Shown here: positions 47,401 to 57,588 of the stretch, one piece after another | How the letters are laid out: each line of letters begins with the position of its first letter | Position numbering within the stretch: position 1 is the stretch's first letter | Source: Mangifera indica | Taxonomy: Eukaryota > Streptophyta > Magnoliopsida > Sapindales > Anacardiaceae | Direction of reading: 5' to 3' | Assembly: GCF_011075055.1 (NCBI RefSeq) | Contig: NC_058145.1 | Span: 11,777,894 to 11,841,893 of the forward strand | Length of the DNA stretch: 64,000 nucleotides | Program-made: the position numbers and the translations under genes | The notes under the pieces: model-generated | Databases searched by the model: none | Seen by the model: the letters and a program-made list of their open reading frames with translations, nothing else | Told to the model about the DNA's origin: nothing

Positions 47401-47978
47401 TTCAAAAGGCTTATTTCCATTTAAGTGTAGTGAAACTTCACCCACTAACTTTTAAAAATTCAAATACTTATTTATAAGTTAAAATTTTTAATTATAATTA
47501 AAGATAAAATTATTATTTAATAATAATATTTAAAAAAATATTTACGACAACCAATCTCTCTTTCTCTTAGTGACTTCCCTTTCTCTGACACTTTTTCTTT
47601 GATTAATGACGTCTAAATTCAATAAAATTTAGATAAAGAGTCAAAACTTTTTATCTGAATCTTTATTGTCTAAATGAAGTCAATTTTGTTAGATGACAAA
47701 GACAGTCCAGACAAGGAGTCGTTCTACTCGAGAGGAGGACAACTCCTGGTTTAGACTGACATTGTTGTCTAGACAAAATTTTTTGACTTTTTATATGAAT
47801 TTTTTTCTGAATTCCATCGAATTCAAACGTTGTCAATCAGAGAAAAAGTGTTAAAGAAAGATATGTCGTTAGAAGGTAAAGAAATCAACTATTGTTGGTT
47901 GGAAATTCACCGACGAAATTTGAAACTTAGGTGGGGGGAAAATTTCACTATACATTTGATGGAAACAAGTCTTTTGCC
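47401..47978. mobile_element. MULE-like foldback element
   Basis: Left end TTCAAAAGGCTTATTTCCAT; right end on the minus strand GGCAAAAGACTTGTTTCCAT; these are related to each other and to the GGCCAAAA termini at 40313. The interior has further inverted segments (GACAAAGACAGTCCAGAC… / …GTCTAGACAAAATTTTTTGA). Flanking 9-mers agree at about 6 of 9 positions, partly in the poly-A run, so a target duplication is only suggested. No transposase. Confidence 0.65.
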
Positions 47979-48727
47979 CAAGAAAAAGCATAGACAATCT
48001 ATGTGGGATCTTAAATGCAGGCCAAAGATGTACGTTCATATAGAAAAATATATGCATTTTGTATCAGCATTTTGTATGTTTCAATATTATTCTGTTTATA
48101 TATTATGATATGAAACTTAGAAAAATCATACCTTAAAAAATAATCATTAAAATTAAAGAGTTTAAAAATATATAACCAAACATTAGAAGTTTATATTTTT
48201 TAGTATGAGATTCAAATTCTATATCTTATACTTAAAATCCTAGCAAACGGTTTGTTCTATCCAAGAGTAGGAATATAAACAAAAATTGCAATTATGTAAG
48301 AAGAGACAATGAGTGATTAACATTTTCCCATCTCAGGTTACATTTTCATCAATGGATAGATCATATTTTTTTCATCTAAAATTTAACATGATTAATATAA
48401 AATTAACAGTAAACAAAATAATAGTCATTTTAATTACCTAAAGTTCAAAAAAAAAAATTCCTCTTATTTCTTCTTTACTTTGTTCCTTCTTCTTCCTTAC
48501 CACCAGCTAACATTGACCAAAGTAAGATTTGTCGTGGTACACTAGAGTCTACCCCTTCATCTTCTCCATCTTCATCTCGAAGAGATTACCCACCAGGGAC
48601 CGCTTGACTTGATCCATCCCTATTTACCACTACCATTGCTCCTTTAACTAGTACCCAATGAACTGGTTAAGCAAATCAAGTCCCTTTCTAAACCCTAACA
48701 CATCATCGAAGAAGAAGGAGAACAAAA

Positions 48728-48990
48728 ATGGTGAAACTCTTACTTTGCTTGACTATACAGACGACATTGCTTTCATTTATCTCCTTCAGTTTCTCCCTCA
48801 AAAACCTAACGTATCGACGCGTTCTCGTTTTGCTCAATGACTTCGCCATCAAATCCTCCCATTCCCTCTTCTCTGCCTCCAGAAAATCCCAAGGTCTCCA
48901 GCTTGATTTCAAACTAGTCGACGACCCCAACATCGACTTACAATATTACAACCAGTCCTTGTCGGATGCGATGATCCTTTTCTAGTCCTC
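48728..48990 (+). pseudogene. N-terminal fragment of OST48/DDOST (oligosaccharyltransferase 48-kDa subunit)
   Basis: Reads MVKLLLCLTIQTTLLSFISF (signal peptide), then RRVLVLLNDFAIKSSHSLFS and LDFKLVDDPNIDLQYYNQSL ending SDAMILF and a stop at 48985. This is the start of the plant WBP1/DDOST subunit of the ER N-glycosylation complex. The functional protein is over 400 aa; here a frame break follows directly after MILF (next bases still resemble …PSID) and no further exon is found. A truncated duplicate, likely one exon with its 5' UTR. Confidence 0.72.
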
Positions 48991-49009
48991 CATTGACTGT
49001 AGCGTCACT

Positions 49010-49117
49010 CCACATTTTTATTAAATTATGTCATCAAATTGAAAATTTTAATGAAACTGATTACCACATTTTTGTTAAATTATGTCATCAAAATGAAAAT
49101 TTTAATGGAACCGATTA
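49010..49117 (+). repeat. Two tandem 54-bp units
   Basis: 49010-49063 and 49064-49117 share CCACATTTTT, TTAAATTATGTCATCAAA and GAAAATTTTAATG; four or five differences. Confidence 0.85.
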
Positions 49118-49616
49118 TAATTAGTAGTTTCTTTGATTGTTGCTTCAATGTTGGAGTATGCTGATTCGGGTCACGATTTTGTTAGCGTAATAGGATCTCT
49201 ATCCCACGATCACGTTTTCAAATAAATCAAGATTTTACAAATATTACAAAAACTCAAATTCAAATATTTTCTCTAAAAATTTTTATACCCCACTAATTTT
49301 TTTTAACCAGGGGTTCAAAGGTTTTTTCTCAAAAATTTCTAGTTTAAAAAAAATGTTTTAGCATTCTGGTTAAAAAGTGTTAACGTTAATGAAATCAATT
49401 ACGTTTGCATTGCTGACAACTGCAAAAATTTATTGAGCTACATAAGCCAGAACAAGGAGCAAAGCCCGTTTCCATCTCTTTCGGTTCAGAAACCTTTATT
49501 CTTATTTTCAAACTAATTTTGGCCTTCCTCCAAAAACAAAAAAAGAAAGAAAAATATTCCCTTCATCTTTATTTGTCCTAGTCTCCTGTACCAGATTCCC
49601 TATATTAGGCCAATGT

Positions 49617-51270
49617 CTATTTTTCCTTCAAACCCGTCTTGAACTCGAACACCTCTTGCTGGCTGGGCTGTCGACAAGTGCGTTCTGGAGGTAGACCCAT
49701 ATCTTGATGATTCATGGCTGGCGGGGACCATATGTTGAATCTTGATGCATTTGGGACACCCACTTTGTCAAAATGCTGTTTTAGAGCCTGTACCACTCTT
49801 GCTGGTATAAGAACTGTAGAACAACCTGTAAATGAAACAATCATACATTAAAAACAATAAATGTTGGGTCATGCTATGCCTTGAAAACAAATCCCCAATC
49901 GTGAAGGATTAATTAGAAGTAGAATCTGTCAACTTGAGAATTTGCTGCCCAATGAAATTGTAATTGGCTTAATCTTCTAGCCGAAAGCAATTCTAGCAGA
50001 CCACAATGGGAAGATTCCATTGCATCCTTATCATATCATCACAATTTCTCATCTTGGCCACTACCCATCAAGAAAGAATATGAAAAAATGAAAAAGAATC
50101 CAACACCATAAAAAAATCTAAACCCACAACTCGAGAAAGTCACAACCAGTTAATGGAAAATCCAAACGTAATCGACCTTTACAATAACTGATAGTCCACT
50201 TAACATTAACTACTCTGATAGCCATGGAAACCAAAAAGCTTAATTAATCCAAAATCAATATTTATTTATGACAAGTATATTACCTGGCTTCTTCCGTGAT
50301 TCGGATGGGTTGCCGATTCCTTTTGGCAAAAAGACACCAGTCCCACCCGACCCAGATTTTGAACCCGGCTCACCGAGGAACACCGCTCTCATACCCGAAC
50401 TGGGTTGTTGGTTGCTCTGTTGCATGTTAGACCATGGGCTAACAGAAGGTGAAGTCGGAGGGCGAACAGTCCTTTGTCCAATATTGTTATATCCACTATA
50501 AGCTCTCGCTTTGTTTTGGCAAGCCTTAAGCTGTTTTTGGTACTCAAGTTGCTTCATAAGCTGCTCTTGTCTGAGCTTGAAGAACTAAAGAAAGAAAGAA
50601 AATAATTATATAAGCAGAAAAGGAAGATAAACAACCTAATTTAGACTAGAAACTGAGTCCATGCTTTACTTGAATAGCTCGTATTTGCTCATCTATAAGA
50701 GCTTGTTTAGAGTGAAACTCATCGTTCCTCATGCTCATGGTTAAGGGGACTCCACAATTCATTTTCATCTTCTCAAACTCCTCTATCCCGATTGGTCCTG
50801 GACCTGGGGGTGCCGGTTCTCGAGATGGATCTATTTGCCTCTCGTGGTCCATGCCTAATGATGACCAATGCGTTGATTGCGGCGAGCAATCCGAGAGCCA
50901 AGACTGAAATTGCAGCAAACCACAAATTATTGCTGTAAATTAGATAATAACACAAGAATAGAAATAACTTGATCGATAAATTAACTACCTTTTCCAGTTT
51001 ATCATCATCCTGAAACATGAAGTGAGTCATTTGACGAGTCAACTCGGCCATGAAATCGTCGTCCGGGTGGCTTTCTGTCTCCGTCGAACCCACTTCTGAC
51101 GCAACTGGCGAACTTAAAACAGACTCAGATGAAGCGAAGGAAGACCAACTAGTGGTTGTAGTGATGGGTATGTTGTTTGGTGAGGCAGAGAGTGAGAGTG
51201 AAGTATCATCACAGTGGTGAAACTGATAAAATGGCAGCGAGTGATCCACGTTTCCCAGGTGAGTAGCCAT
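49617..51270 (-). CDS. Plant-specific protein of unknown function (341 aa)
   Basis: Four coding exons: 50989-51270, 50670-50903, 50284-50584 and 49617-49825, all GT/AG and in frame. Features: a Ser/Thr-rich N-terminus, then DDDFMAELTRQMTHFMFQDD; a Pro-rich segment (SREPAPPGPGPIGIEEFEKM); a Gln/Lys helix (FFKLRQEQLMKQLEYQKQLK); and the conserved C-terminal block GGTGVFLPKGI…SRKKPGCSTVLIPARVVQAL followed by LKQHFDKVG. The last block is shared by a small family of uncharacterised plant proteins, related in my memory to the At5g59050 type, which would again match local gene order. No known domain, signal peptide or membrane segment; nuclear or cytosolic role is possible. Confidence 0.85.
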
Positions 51271-51799
51271 AATAAATGGCTCAGAGCTGTGTTAAACAGA
51301 GGTCAGGTGGTGGGTTTGATGATTTGATATGATGAATGTTGCTGGTTAGACAAGATTCATAATATCCACGCACACTGACACACCCCACGAAAGAGAAGGA
51401 CTCGTGATAGAGTGGCTTGAATATTAAACAAAAACGGAGCTTCCAGCCGGGTTATAAATAGAGAAGATGGTGGTCTAAGGGAACATAAAAGTGCTAAATT
51501 TAGATAGTTGGTGGGTCTGTGTTTAGTTGAAATGGCTTTAGTAGTTGGGCCGTGTATTTGTACAGCTATAAAGCTCAACTGCCACTTGTTAAGGATCGCG
51601 ATGTCCATCTCTCGGAACAAAGATATGAATAGATATGAATAATTCCTGCAAGTTTTACCTCTATTCTATTTGTTCTTTATGTTCTACACCAGGTAAAAAA
51701 ATTTAACCCTAGTTGCTTCTGTCTGATGTTTGGCCATTAACAATCTTCGTGTGTTAGCCAACAAAGCTACTTTTGCATTAGCGGCCCAGTAGCTTCAGA
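51271..51799. other. Promoter region of the 341-aa protein gene
   Basis: Includes a probable TATA (TTATAAATAG on the minus strand near 51452). No gene. Confidence 0.4.
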
Positions 51800-52254
51800 T
51801 AGGGCTGGACTCGAGCTGGCTTGAATTTTTTCAATTTAACTCAAATTCATTTAATTCAAATTTCAACTTATATTTAAGACCAAACCGCATCCAAGTTAAA
51901 AAGACTTCAACCCAGTATGGTTTGCGATTTGGGTAGATGATTCAATTTTATTCACATTTGGCTCATAACTTGATTAGAGTAATAATAAACAATTATTAAA
52001 ATAACATTATTTTGTCTATTATTATACAAAATAATATCGTTTTGTCAATAAATTATAAATTTAAGTTATGAATTTGAGCTATAAATCCGAATTATAGATT
52101 CAAATCATAAATTTCAGTCAAATTATTTTCATTTGAGCCAAAATTGAGCCACCTTTTAATTTGGTTCAACAAACTTAAAATAAACTATTTTTTTATTTAA
52201 GTCAAACTCAAACAAAAGAGTGTTCAAACTGAGTTCAGTTAATACCCATCCTTA
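51800..52254. mobile_element. hAT-type MITE, copy 3 (longer, older)
   Basis: Begins TAGGGCTGGACTCGAGCTGG and ends …AATACCCATCCTTA, with flanking octamers GCTTCAGA and GTTTGAGA (6 of 8 identical). Longer (455 bp) and more diverged than the copies at 11754 and 41931; termini and the AACGATAT/ATATCGTT core are kept. Confidence 0.7.
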
Positions 52255-53338
52255 GTTTGAGATAATAGTGAATACATCAATTTTAATAAATTTATATAAA
52301 AAAAATTATTACTTTACATTAGTTTTTTTTTTTCAAAATGAAATTACATAATAAAATATAATGGAGAAAAGTTTAATAAAATAAAGGATATTGAATTTTA
52401 TTAAAAAAATAAAGTTTTAGATTTTCCCAGTTTTTATTTTCTTCAATTTTTAAATATTTAAAATAAAACAAGAAAAATGAAAAATAAAATTTTAGATAAT
52501 TAAATTAAAATTTAAAAAAATGAACTAGATCTAAACAAGTCCTTAAAAATAATCATAAGAATGTAATACTGCTGAACAACATATAAAAGTATATAGATTA
52601 AAATAGCAACCAATATTTAAAAGAAAAAGATAATAATTAATAAATTTATTTATAAAATAATTAAAAACTTACAATTTTATGTTTCTTGTAATTTGATGTA
52701 ACCTATCAAAAATCCTTTTTTATAAAATTATATGAATAGCATGAAATAATTCATATTAATCAATTAATAGGGAGAGTAAAAAATTATAAATAATATAAAT
52801 AAAATTAATTTTAATAATATAATACAAAGATAATTTTATCATTACAAATTTTATAAAGAGATATCAAATTAATTACCCTAAACATCAAGGATTTAAGTGA
52901 AATTGTCCATTTTCTTGTACTAAAGTAAAATGTTTCATTTATCTGAAATGACTGAAATACCTTCATATATAAATCCAAAAAATATTCATATCTTCACCGA
53001 TATATTTTCCGTTAAGCTATGCACAAAGCCAAAAAATATATATTTCTTAACATATAAATTAAAATTGAATACATGAAGGTTCGTTTTACTTATTCACAAA
53101 TAATAATACATTTAATTATGTAAACAACAATACATATTCATAATTCATAGTGCGTTGACCTTAACATTAGCATTGACACGAAAATTAAATAAAAATTAAG
53201 AAATTTTATAGTAATACAAAAGAATGAAATGGCAAAAAAATGATTCAAAACACGATATTTATTGATTATAATACTATATTTGATAGGCTTAAATTATAAA
53301 TCAAATCGAATCAAATAATATTTTTTTAGTTTGAGATC

Positions 53339-53865
53339 GGCCAAGGGACTTCTTCCCCCTCCAAAGTATGCTATTTTTCCAAGTTTTTTTATTTTAACTT
53401 TAAAAATCTTAAATATCTACTCATTATTGATTAAAATTAACGGTAGTAAGAGTAAAATTGTTATTTTATCAATAATATTAAAAACAAACTAAAATATAAT
53501 CTCATTTTTCTCCCCTAAACTTTAAAAACTAAAAGTTTTTCTTCAATCGAAGTTTTAAAAAAAGACAGTTTCTCTATAGGGTTTCGTTTCTAGATCTCCG
53601 ACGTCATTGTAGATGGGCTTTCCCTCCCAAAGTTTTCTCTCCTTTTGACGGTCTCTCTCCATCCATTTAGACATCTGATTGGTGTCCAATGAGACTTAGT
53701 ATGAAGAGCTTCGTCGGAGAAGACAAAGCTCTTAGCCTTCGTCTTTCAAACCTCATTTAATATCGATCGGACGTCTAAATCAAATAGAGAGAGAGACTGC
53801 CAGAGGGAGCGGCTGCCGACAATCGTTTTTTTACTTTTTAAATTTTCCTAAACATCCCTTTGGCC
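53339..53865. mobile_element. MULE-type MITE in copy A, with paralogous empty site in copy B
   Basis: Begins GGCCAAGGGACTTCTTCCCC and ends ATCCCTTTGGCC. The flanking 9-mers are TTTGAGATC (53330-53338) and TTTGCGATT (53866-53874). In copy B the same place (about 61640) reads AGTTTGAGATTTTGTTCAAT without insert, which shows the original target TTTGAGATT. The left part is homologous to 40313 onward. The last ~45 bp are instead a copy of the adjacent flank (see findings). Confidence 0.88.
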
Positions 53866-54247
53866 TTTGCGATTTTGTTCAATCGTTTTTTACTTTTTAA
53901 ATTTTCCTAAACAAGACTTTGCACATCCCTAGTAACAAGTGATACGTGCAGAATCCTGATCTATGTTCATTGAATTTGCATTCGATAGGGATATCTCTTT
54001 CCACAATCCAAATCACAATAAATATATTCATTGTGAATGATGGTAATTTTATACATTGAATATTCAAATGAGGTGGCTGTTACTCCTAAATGATAATAAT
54101 GTTGTACATTGAATATTCAAAAGACACGGTTATGCCTCCTATGTTTTTTTGTCCCTAATTAAGACCAGAACGAGTGGACATTACTTTATAACCTACCCCG
54201 GGGAAATTTCGTGGTGACTCTTGGATTTGTAGCGATTGTAACTGTGT

Positions 54248-54291
54248 GTGTACTAATTTTCCAAAAGGAAGTCAAGGGTTTTGTATAGTAC
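54248..54291 (+). promoter_or_regulatory. GTAC (copper-response type) motifs upstream of COPT-A
   Basis: GTAC cores at 54250-54253 and 54288-54291, the second within TATAGTACAATACGATC, about 100 and 140 bp before the ATG. GTAC is the core bound by SPL7, the plant copper-deficiency regulator, in COPT promoters. The motif is short and common, so function is inference. The same motifs persist in copy B at about 62040 and 62078. Confidence 0.4.
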
Positions 54292-54388
54292 AATACGATC
54301 AGTCTCTCAAATTAAATAAGACATAAACGCAACAATCCAACACCACCCAACATATTTCCAGCTGCAGCTACCAGAGAGCTAGCCAATC

Positions 54389-54835
54389 ATGGATGGTATG
54401 GATGGTATGTTTGATCATCAACATGGCAAGCCACCAGGCCAAAGCGTTATGATGCACATGACCTTCTTTTGGGGCAAAAATTCCGAGATTCTCTTCTCGG
54501 GTTGGCCCGGAACGAGCTCAGGGATGTATGCTTTAGCCTTGATCTTTGTTTTTGTTCTGGCCTTCCTCGTTGAGTTGTTCTCTCATTCCAAATCGATCAG
54601 ATCTGAATCCAACCATGCAGTCGCCGTATTGATTCGGACTTTCTTGCATGCTATAAGGGTTGGTCTCGCTTACTTGGTGATGCTGGCTGTCATGTCCTTC
54701 AATGGCGGCGTGTTCTTGGCTGCTGTGGCTGGACATGCCTTGGGGTTCTTCCTTTTTGGCAGTCGGGTTTCCAACAAATCAACACCTCCTCCACCCCCAG
54801 TGAAAACCGCTGATCCTTCGAGCATGAGTTGTTGA
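54389..54835 (+). CDS. COPT: COPT/Ctr-type copper transporter
   Basis: Intronless, 148 aa, normal size. The Met/His-rich N-terminus (MDGMDGMFDHQHG, then MMHMTFFWG) faces outside and binds Cu(I). Three membrane segments: about 45-64, 86-104 with MLAVM (Met98-x3-Met102, the selectivity ring), and 106-126 with GHALG (GxxxG trimer packing, 115-119). The tail is Pro-rich and ends SMSC, with a single Cys that could pass copper to chaperones. This is the high-affinity Cu(I) uptake family (COPT1/2/6 type) acting as a trimer at the plasma membrane. The reading frame is intact, unlike its duplicate at 62178. Confidence 0.95.
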   Translation: MDGMDGMFDHQHGKPPGQSVMMHMTFFWGKNSEILFSGWPGTSSGMYALALIFVFVLAFLVELFSHSKSIRSESNHAVAVLIRTFLHAIRVGLAYLVMLAVMSFNGGVFLAAVAGHALGFFLFGSRVSNKSTPPPPPVKTADPSSMSC

Positions 54836-54882
54836 TAATATATGCCTGTATGTGTTTGTGTGCGTGCTTATTCTCTTGAATT

Positions 54883-56169
54883 TGGATTTCTTGTACTTTT
54901 TCTTCCAGTTTTTCTTTGTATTTTCTTTGCAAATTCAACATGAAATGGTATTATTACAGTTGATGATTTCCATTTTATGCTCCCAGTTGTAAGGAGGAGA
55001 AACTCTAGGGGGATTCAAATTTATGCTTGGTTCCGTGACATTGTCGCACATTAGAAATTAAATTGGTCATCAAATCAATTATCTTATTGATTTACAATTT
55101 GATAACTGATTTAACTTATTTTTGAAATTTTATATATATTTTTTAATATAAAATATAATAATTAATATTCTACTACATAAAACAAAAATTAATTATTAAT
55201 TTTTATTATTAATTTAATTAAAATTTTAAAATTATTGTGTAAGTTTTAATAAAATAGAAATTATATAATATCATATAAACTTAATTTTAATTAAATTTTA
55301 AATATAAAATTAAATCAAATAATAAATTAGTTTGCAGTTTAGCCAACCATATCGATTTAACTCGGCTTTGAAAAGAGAGCAATAGATTGAGTGAGATTTT
55401 TGGATAGGATGTGTGTGGTGGCGGTTGGTTGGAGGAGAGAAATTATCTGCGATTTTCGTGAAAGCCACGGTGCAAATTCAAGCCGTAAGCAATAAGTTAA
55501 TTTCGATTGAAGCTAAATCAAATGAATGCGTGTTCAGAATGAGGATTTGACTCAGAAGTCAAGGTCAGCGGTCAGTCAACCTTTGAAAATTCAATACATT
55601 TCAATCAAATTATTAATACGGATTTTGTAAGTATTTGGGCCACGACGTTTCAAAAAATGAGTGAGTCTGGTTATCTAAACACAAAGTTTTTAGCATTCAC
55701 GTTCACACATTTTTTTAATATATAAATAATATATTATTTAAAATTCCTAATCATTTGATATAATATTTATATACTTAATTATATATTAAAAATATATATG
55801 ATATAATCTTATTGAAATGAATTTATTATAATAAAATCACAGGATTAAGTTGGCCTAAAGATAAAATTAAATTTTTAGTAAAATTATATGCATGTATTTT
55901 TTAATATATAAATATTATATAATTATTTAATTGAGTGATTTTGAATTAACGATAAAATAACATCCAATTGTTAACCAGAGCAATATTACACACACATATA
56001 TATAGTTGGTATACATTTTGTATGTCTATGTGATGTATTATCATATTATTAGATCTTATTTTATATTTAATTTAAAATTATATAGTTATACGATGATATA
56101 CATCATCTCTATACATAAATTGTATATAAAAATGTATACGTATAGTTTTGTTGTATTAACAATTCCAAG
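54883..56169. other. Spacer between COPT-A and HSP-A
   Basis: AT-rich, no gene. A MITE-like foldback lies at about 56008-56143 (GGTATACATTTTGTATG on the left, ATGTATAC on the right, with ATGATATACATCAT inside). The spacer has no counterpart in copy B, where the laccase inverted repeat occupies this place. Confidence 0.5.
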
Positions 56170-56370
56170 AAAAACACATATCCAAGCCAAGGTAATGGGA
56201 AAAAAGTGTTCAAAGTTTTTTAAATTGATTATAAGTAAATTCAATTATAATCTTGGATCATAAAAAATATCATGAATGTATGATATAATGAGCCCTTGAA
56301 TGGAACCCAAATATGACTGTTTGAGGTTTGGGCCTTGAACGAAAGGTTGCCTTGATAGGCCTTTAAAGAA

Positions 56371-56387
56371 GAAAGTCCAGAAGTTTC
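56371..56387 (+). promoter_or_regulatory. Heat shock element of HSP-A
   Basis: GAAAGTCCAGAAGTTTC: alternating GAA/TTC-type units spaced by two bases (GAA..TCC.GAA..TTC), a strong HSE, about 110 bp upstream of the TATA box. A second GAATTC lies at 56464. Confidence 0.8.
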
Positions 56388-56481
56388 TACCAAGCCCAGG
56401 AAATTACCAGAAAGCCCTACAGGCTTCGTTGACCAAACAGAAGCGATTGCGCACGAGAGTGCTAGAATTCTCCCTGCTCCT

Positions 56482-56487
56482 TATAAA
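56482..56487 (+). promoter_or_regulatory. TATA box of HSP-A
   Basis: TATAAA in CCTTATAAAGACC, 108 bp before the start codon at 56590. Confidence 0.7.
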
Positions 56488-56589
56488 GACCCCCTCCAGG
56501 CTCACGTTTAGATCATCAGAGACAATTGTTCAAAGTTGAAGCATCAGATTCATCAATCAATACTATATTCTCGCATTCTTAGAAACAAT

Positions 56590-57054
56590 ATGTCGGTAAT
56601 TCCAAGCTTCTTTGGCAACCAACGCGGCAGTATTTTCGATCCTTTCTCTCTCGATGTTTGGGATCCATTCAAGGACTTTTCTTCACTCTCCACTCGTTTC
56701 CCTCAAGAAACCTCTGCTTTTGTCAGCACCCGGATAGACTGGAGGGAAACCCCGGAGGCTCACGTGTTCAAGGCTGATCTTCCAGGGCTCAAGAAAGAGG
56801 AAGTGAAGGTGGAGATCGAAGATAACAGTGTGCTTCAAATTAGCGGAGAGAGGAATATAGAGAAGGAAGACAAGAACGACACCTGGCATCGTGTGGAACG
56901 TAGTAGTGGCAAATTCTCCAGGAGGTTTAAGCTACCGGAGAACGTCAAATTGGAGCAGATTAAGGCTTCCATGGAGAACGGGGTTCTGACTGTTACTGTT
57001 CCTAAAGTGGAAGTTAAGAAAGCAGACGTTAAGGCAATTGAAATCTCTGGTTGA
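56590..57054 (+). CDS. HSP17.8: Class I small heat shock protein (cytosolic, ~17.5 kDa)
   Basis: Intronless, 154 aa from [20 protein letters not shown]. An upstream in-frame ATG at 56536 would add 18 residues but lies in the 5' UTR; family length and the conserved MS-IPSFFG start favour 56590. The N-terminal arm has the class I consensus [14 protein letters not shown]. The alpha-crystallin domain spans about 48-138 ([51 protein letters not shown]). The C-terminal IEI motif (150-152) docks in neighbouring subunits. It forms 12-mers that hold unfolding proteins for HSP70/HSP101. HSE and TATA upstream indicate heat induction. A near-identical copy starts at 63879. Confidence 0.96.
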   Translation: MSVIPSFFGNQRGSIFDPFSLDVWDPFKDFSSLSTRFPQETSAFVSTRIDWRETPEAHVFKADLPGLKKEEVKVEIEDNSVLQISGERNIEKEDKNDTWHRVERSSGKFSRRFKLPENVKLEQIKASMENGVLTVTVPKVEVKKADVKAIEISG

Positions 57055-57222
57055 AACACTGAATAATGTTGTGTTTGAGAAGAATGCAATGGATTGTCTT
57101 GTCTTGTCTACATAAATTGTGTGCTTGTAATGAATTTCGCTTAGAAATAAAAATGTAATATCTTTGTTCTGAATTAAGTATATAATTATATCATTGGAAT
57201 TTTGTTTTTCTATTAGCCTTTA

Positions 57223-57588
57223 TGTGGCAAATAATTAAATATATTAAGATTAAAATCTGTGAATTCTGTAAATACGAATTTGTGTATCTGGAATAGCTTT
57301 TGATAAAAAGTCTTCAAATATTATGTGGAGAGTTAAAGTTAGTCTATTTTCACGAGACCATTTGCTCACGTATTGCTTTTCATCTTGGGAGACATGTTTT
57401 ACTGTGTATTTTTGTTATGCAAAAGAAGAGAGGAGAGAAACCATTTTTACTAATAAAATTGAGGTGATTTTTTTTGGGAAAACAGTTAGAACTTTTAAAT
57501 AAGAGTCCAACTGCCTCTTATAATCGTCTTTGACAGTTATATTAAACCAGGTCAGGTTGACCTGTCATGGGTGGGTTGGTATCCAATA
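57223..57588 (-). repeat. LTR (3' LTR in element orientation)
   Basis: Direct repeat of 60393-60768; begins TGTGGCAAATAATTAAATAT and ends GTATCCAATA on the plus strand. Confidence 0.88.

Larger units (their letters stand above)
53036..54882. repeat. Segmental duplication, copy A (COPT part)
   Basis: Matches 61337-62664 from AAATTAAAATTGAATACATG through the COPT promoter, coding region and the first 40 bases after its stop. Copy A differs by the MULE-MITE at 53339-53865, absent from copy B. The HSP part of the same block is 56170-57190 (A) against 63563-64000 (B). Confidence 0.88.

Noticed and set aside
56536..56589. Upstream start for HSP-A adding 18 residues
   Set aside because: It lies in the 5' UTR only 49 bp from the TATA box; class I sHSPs start at the MS-IPSFFG methionine.
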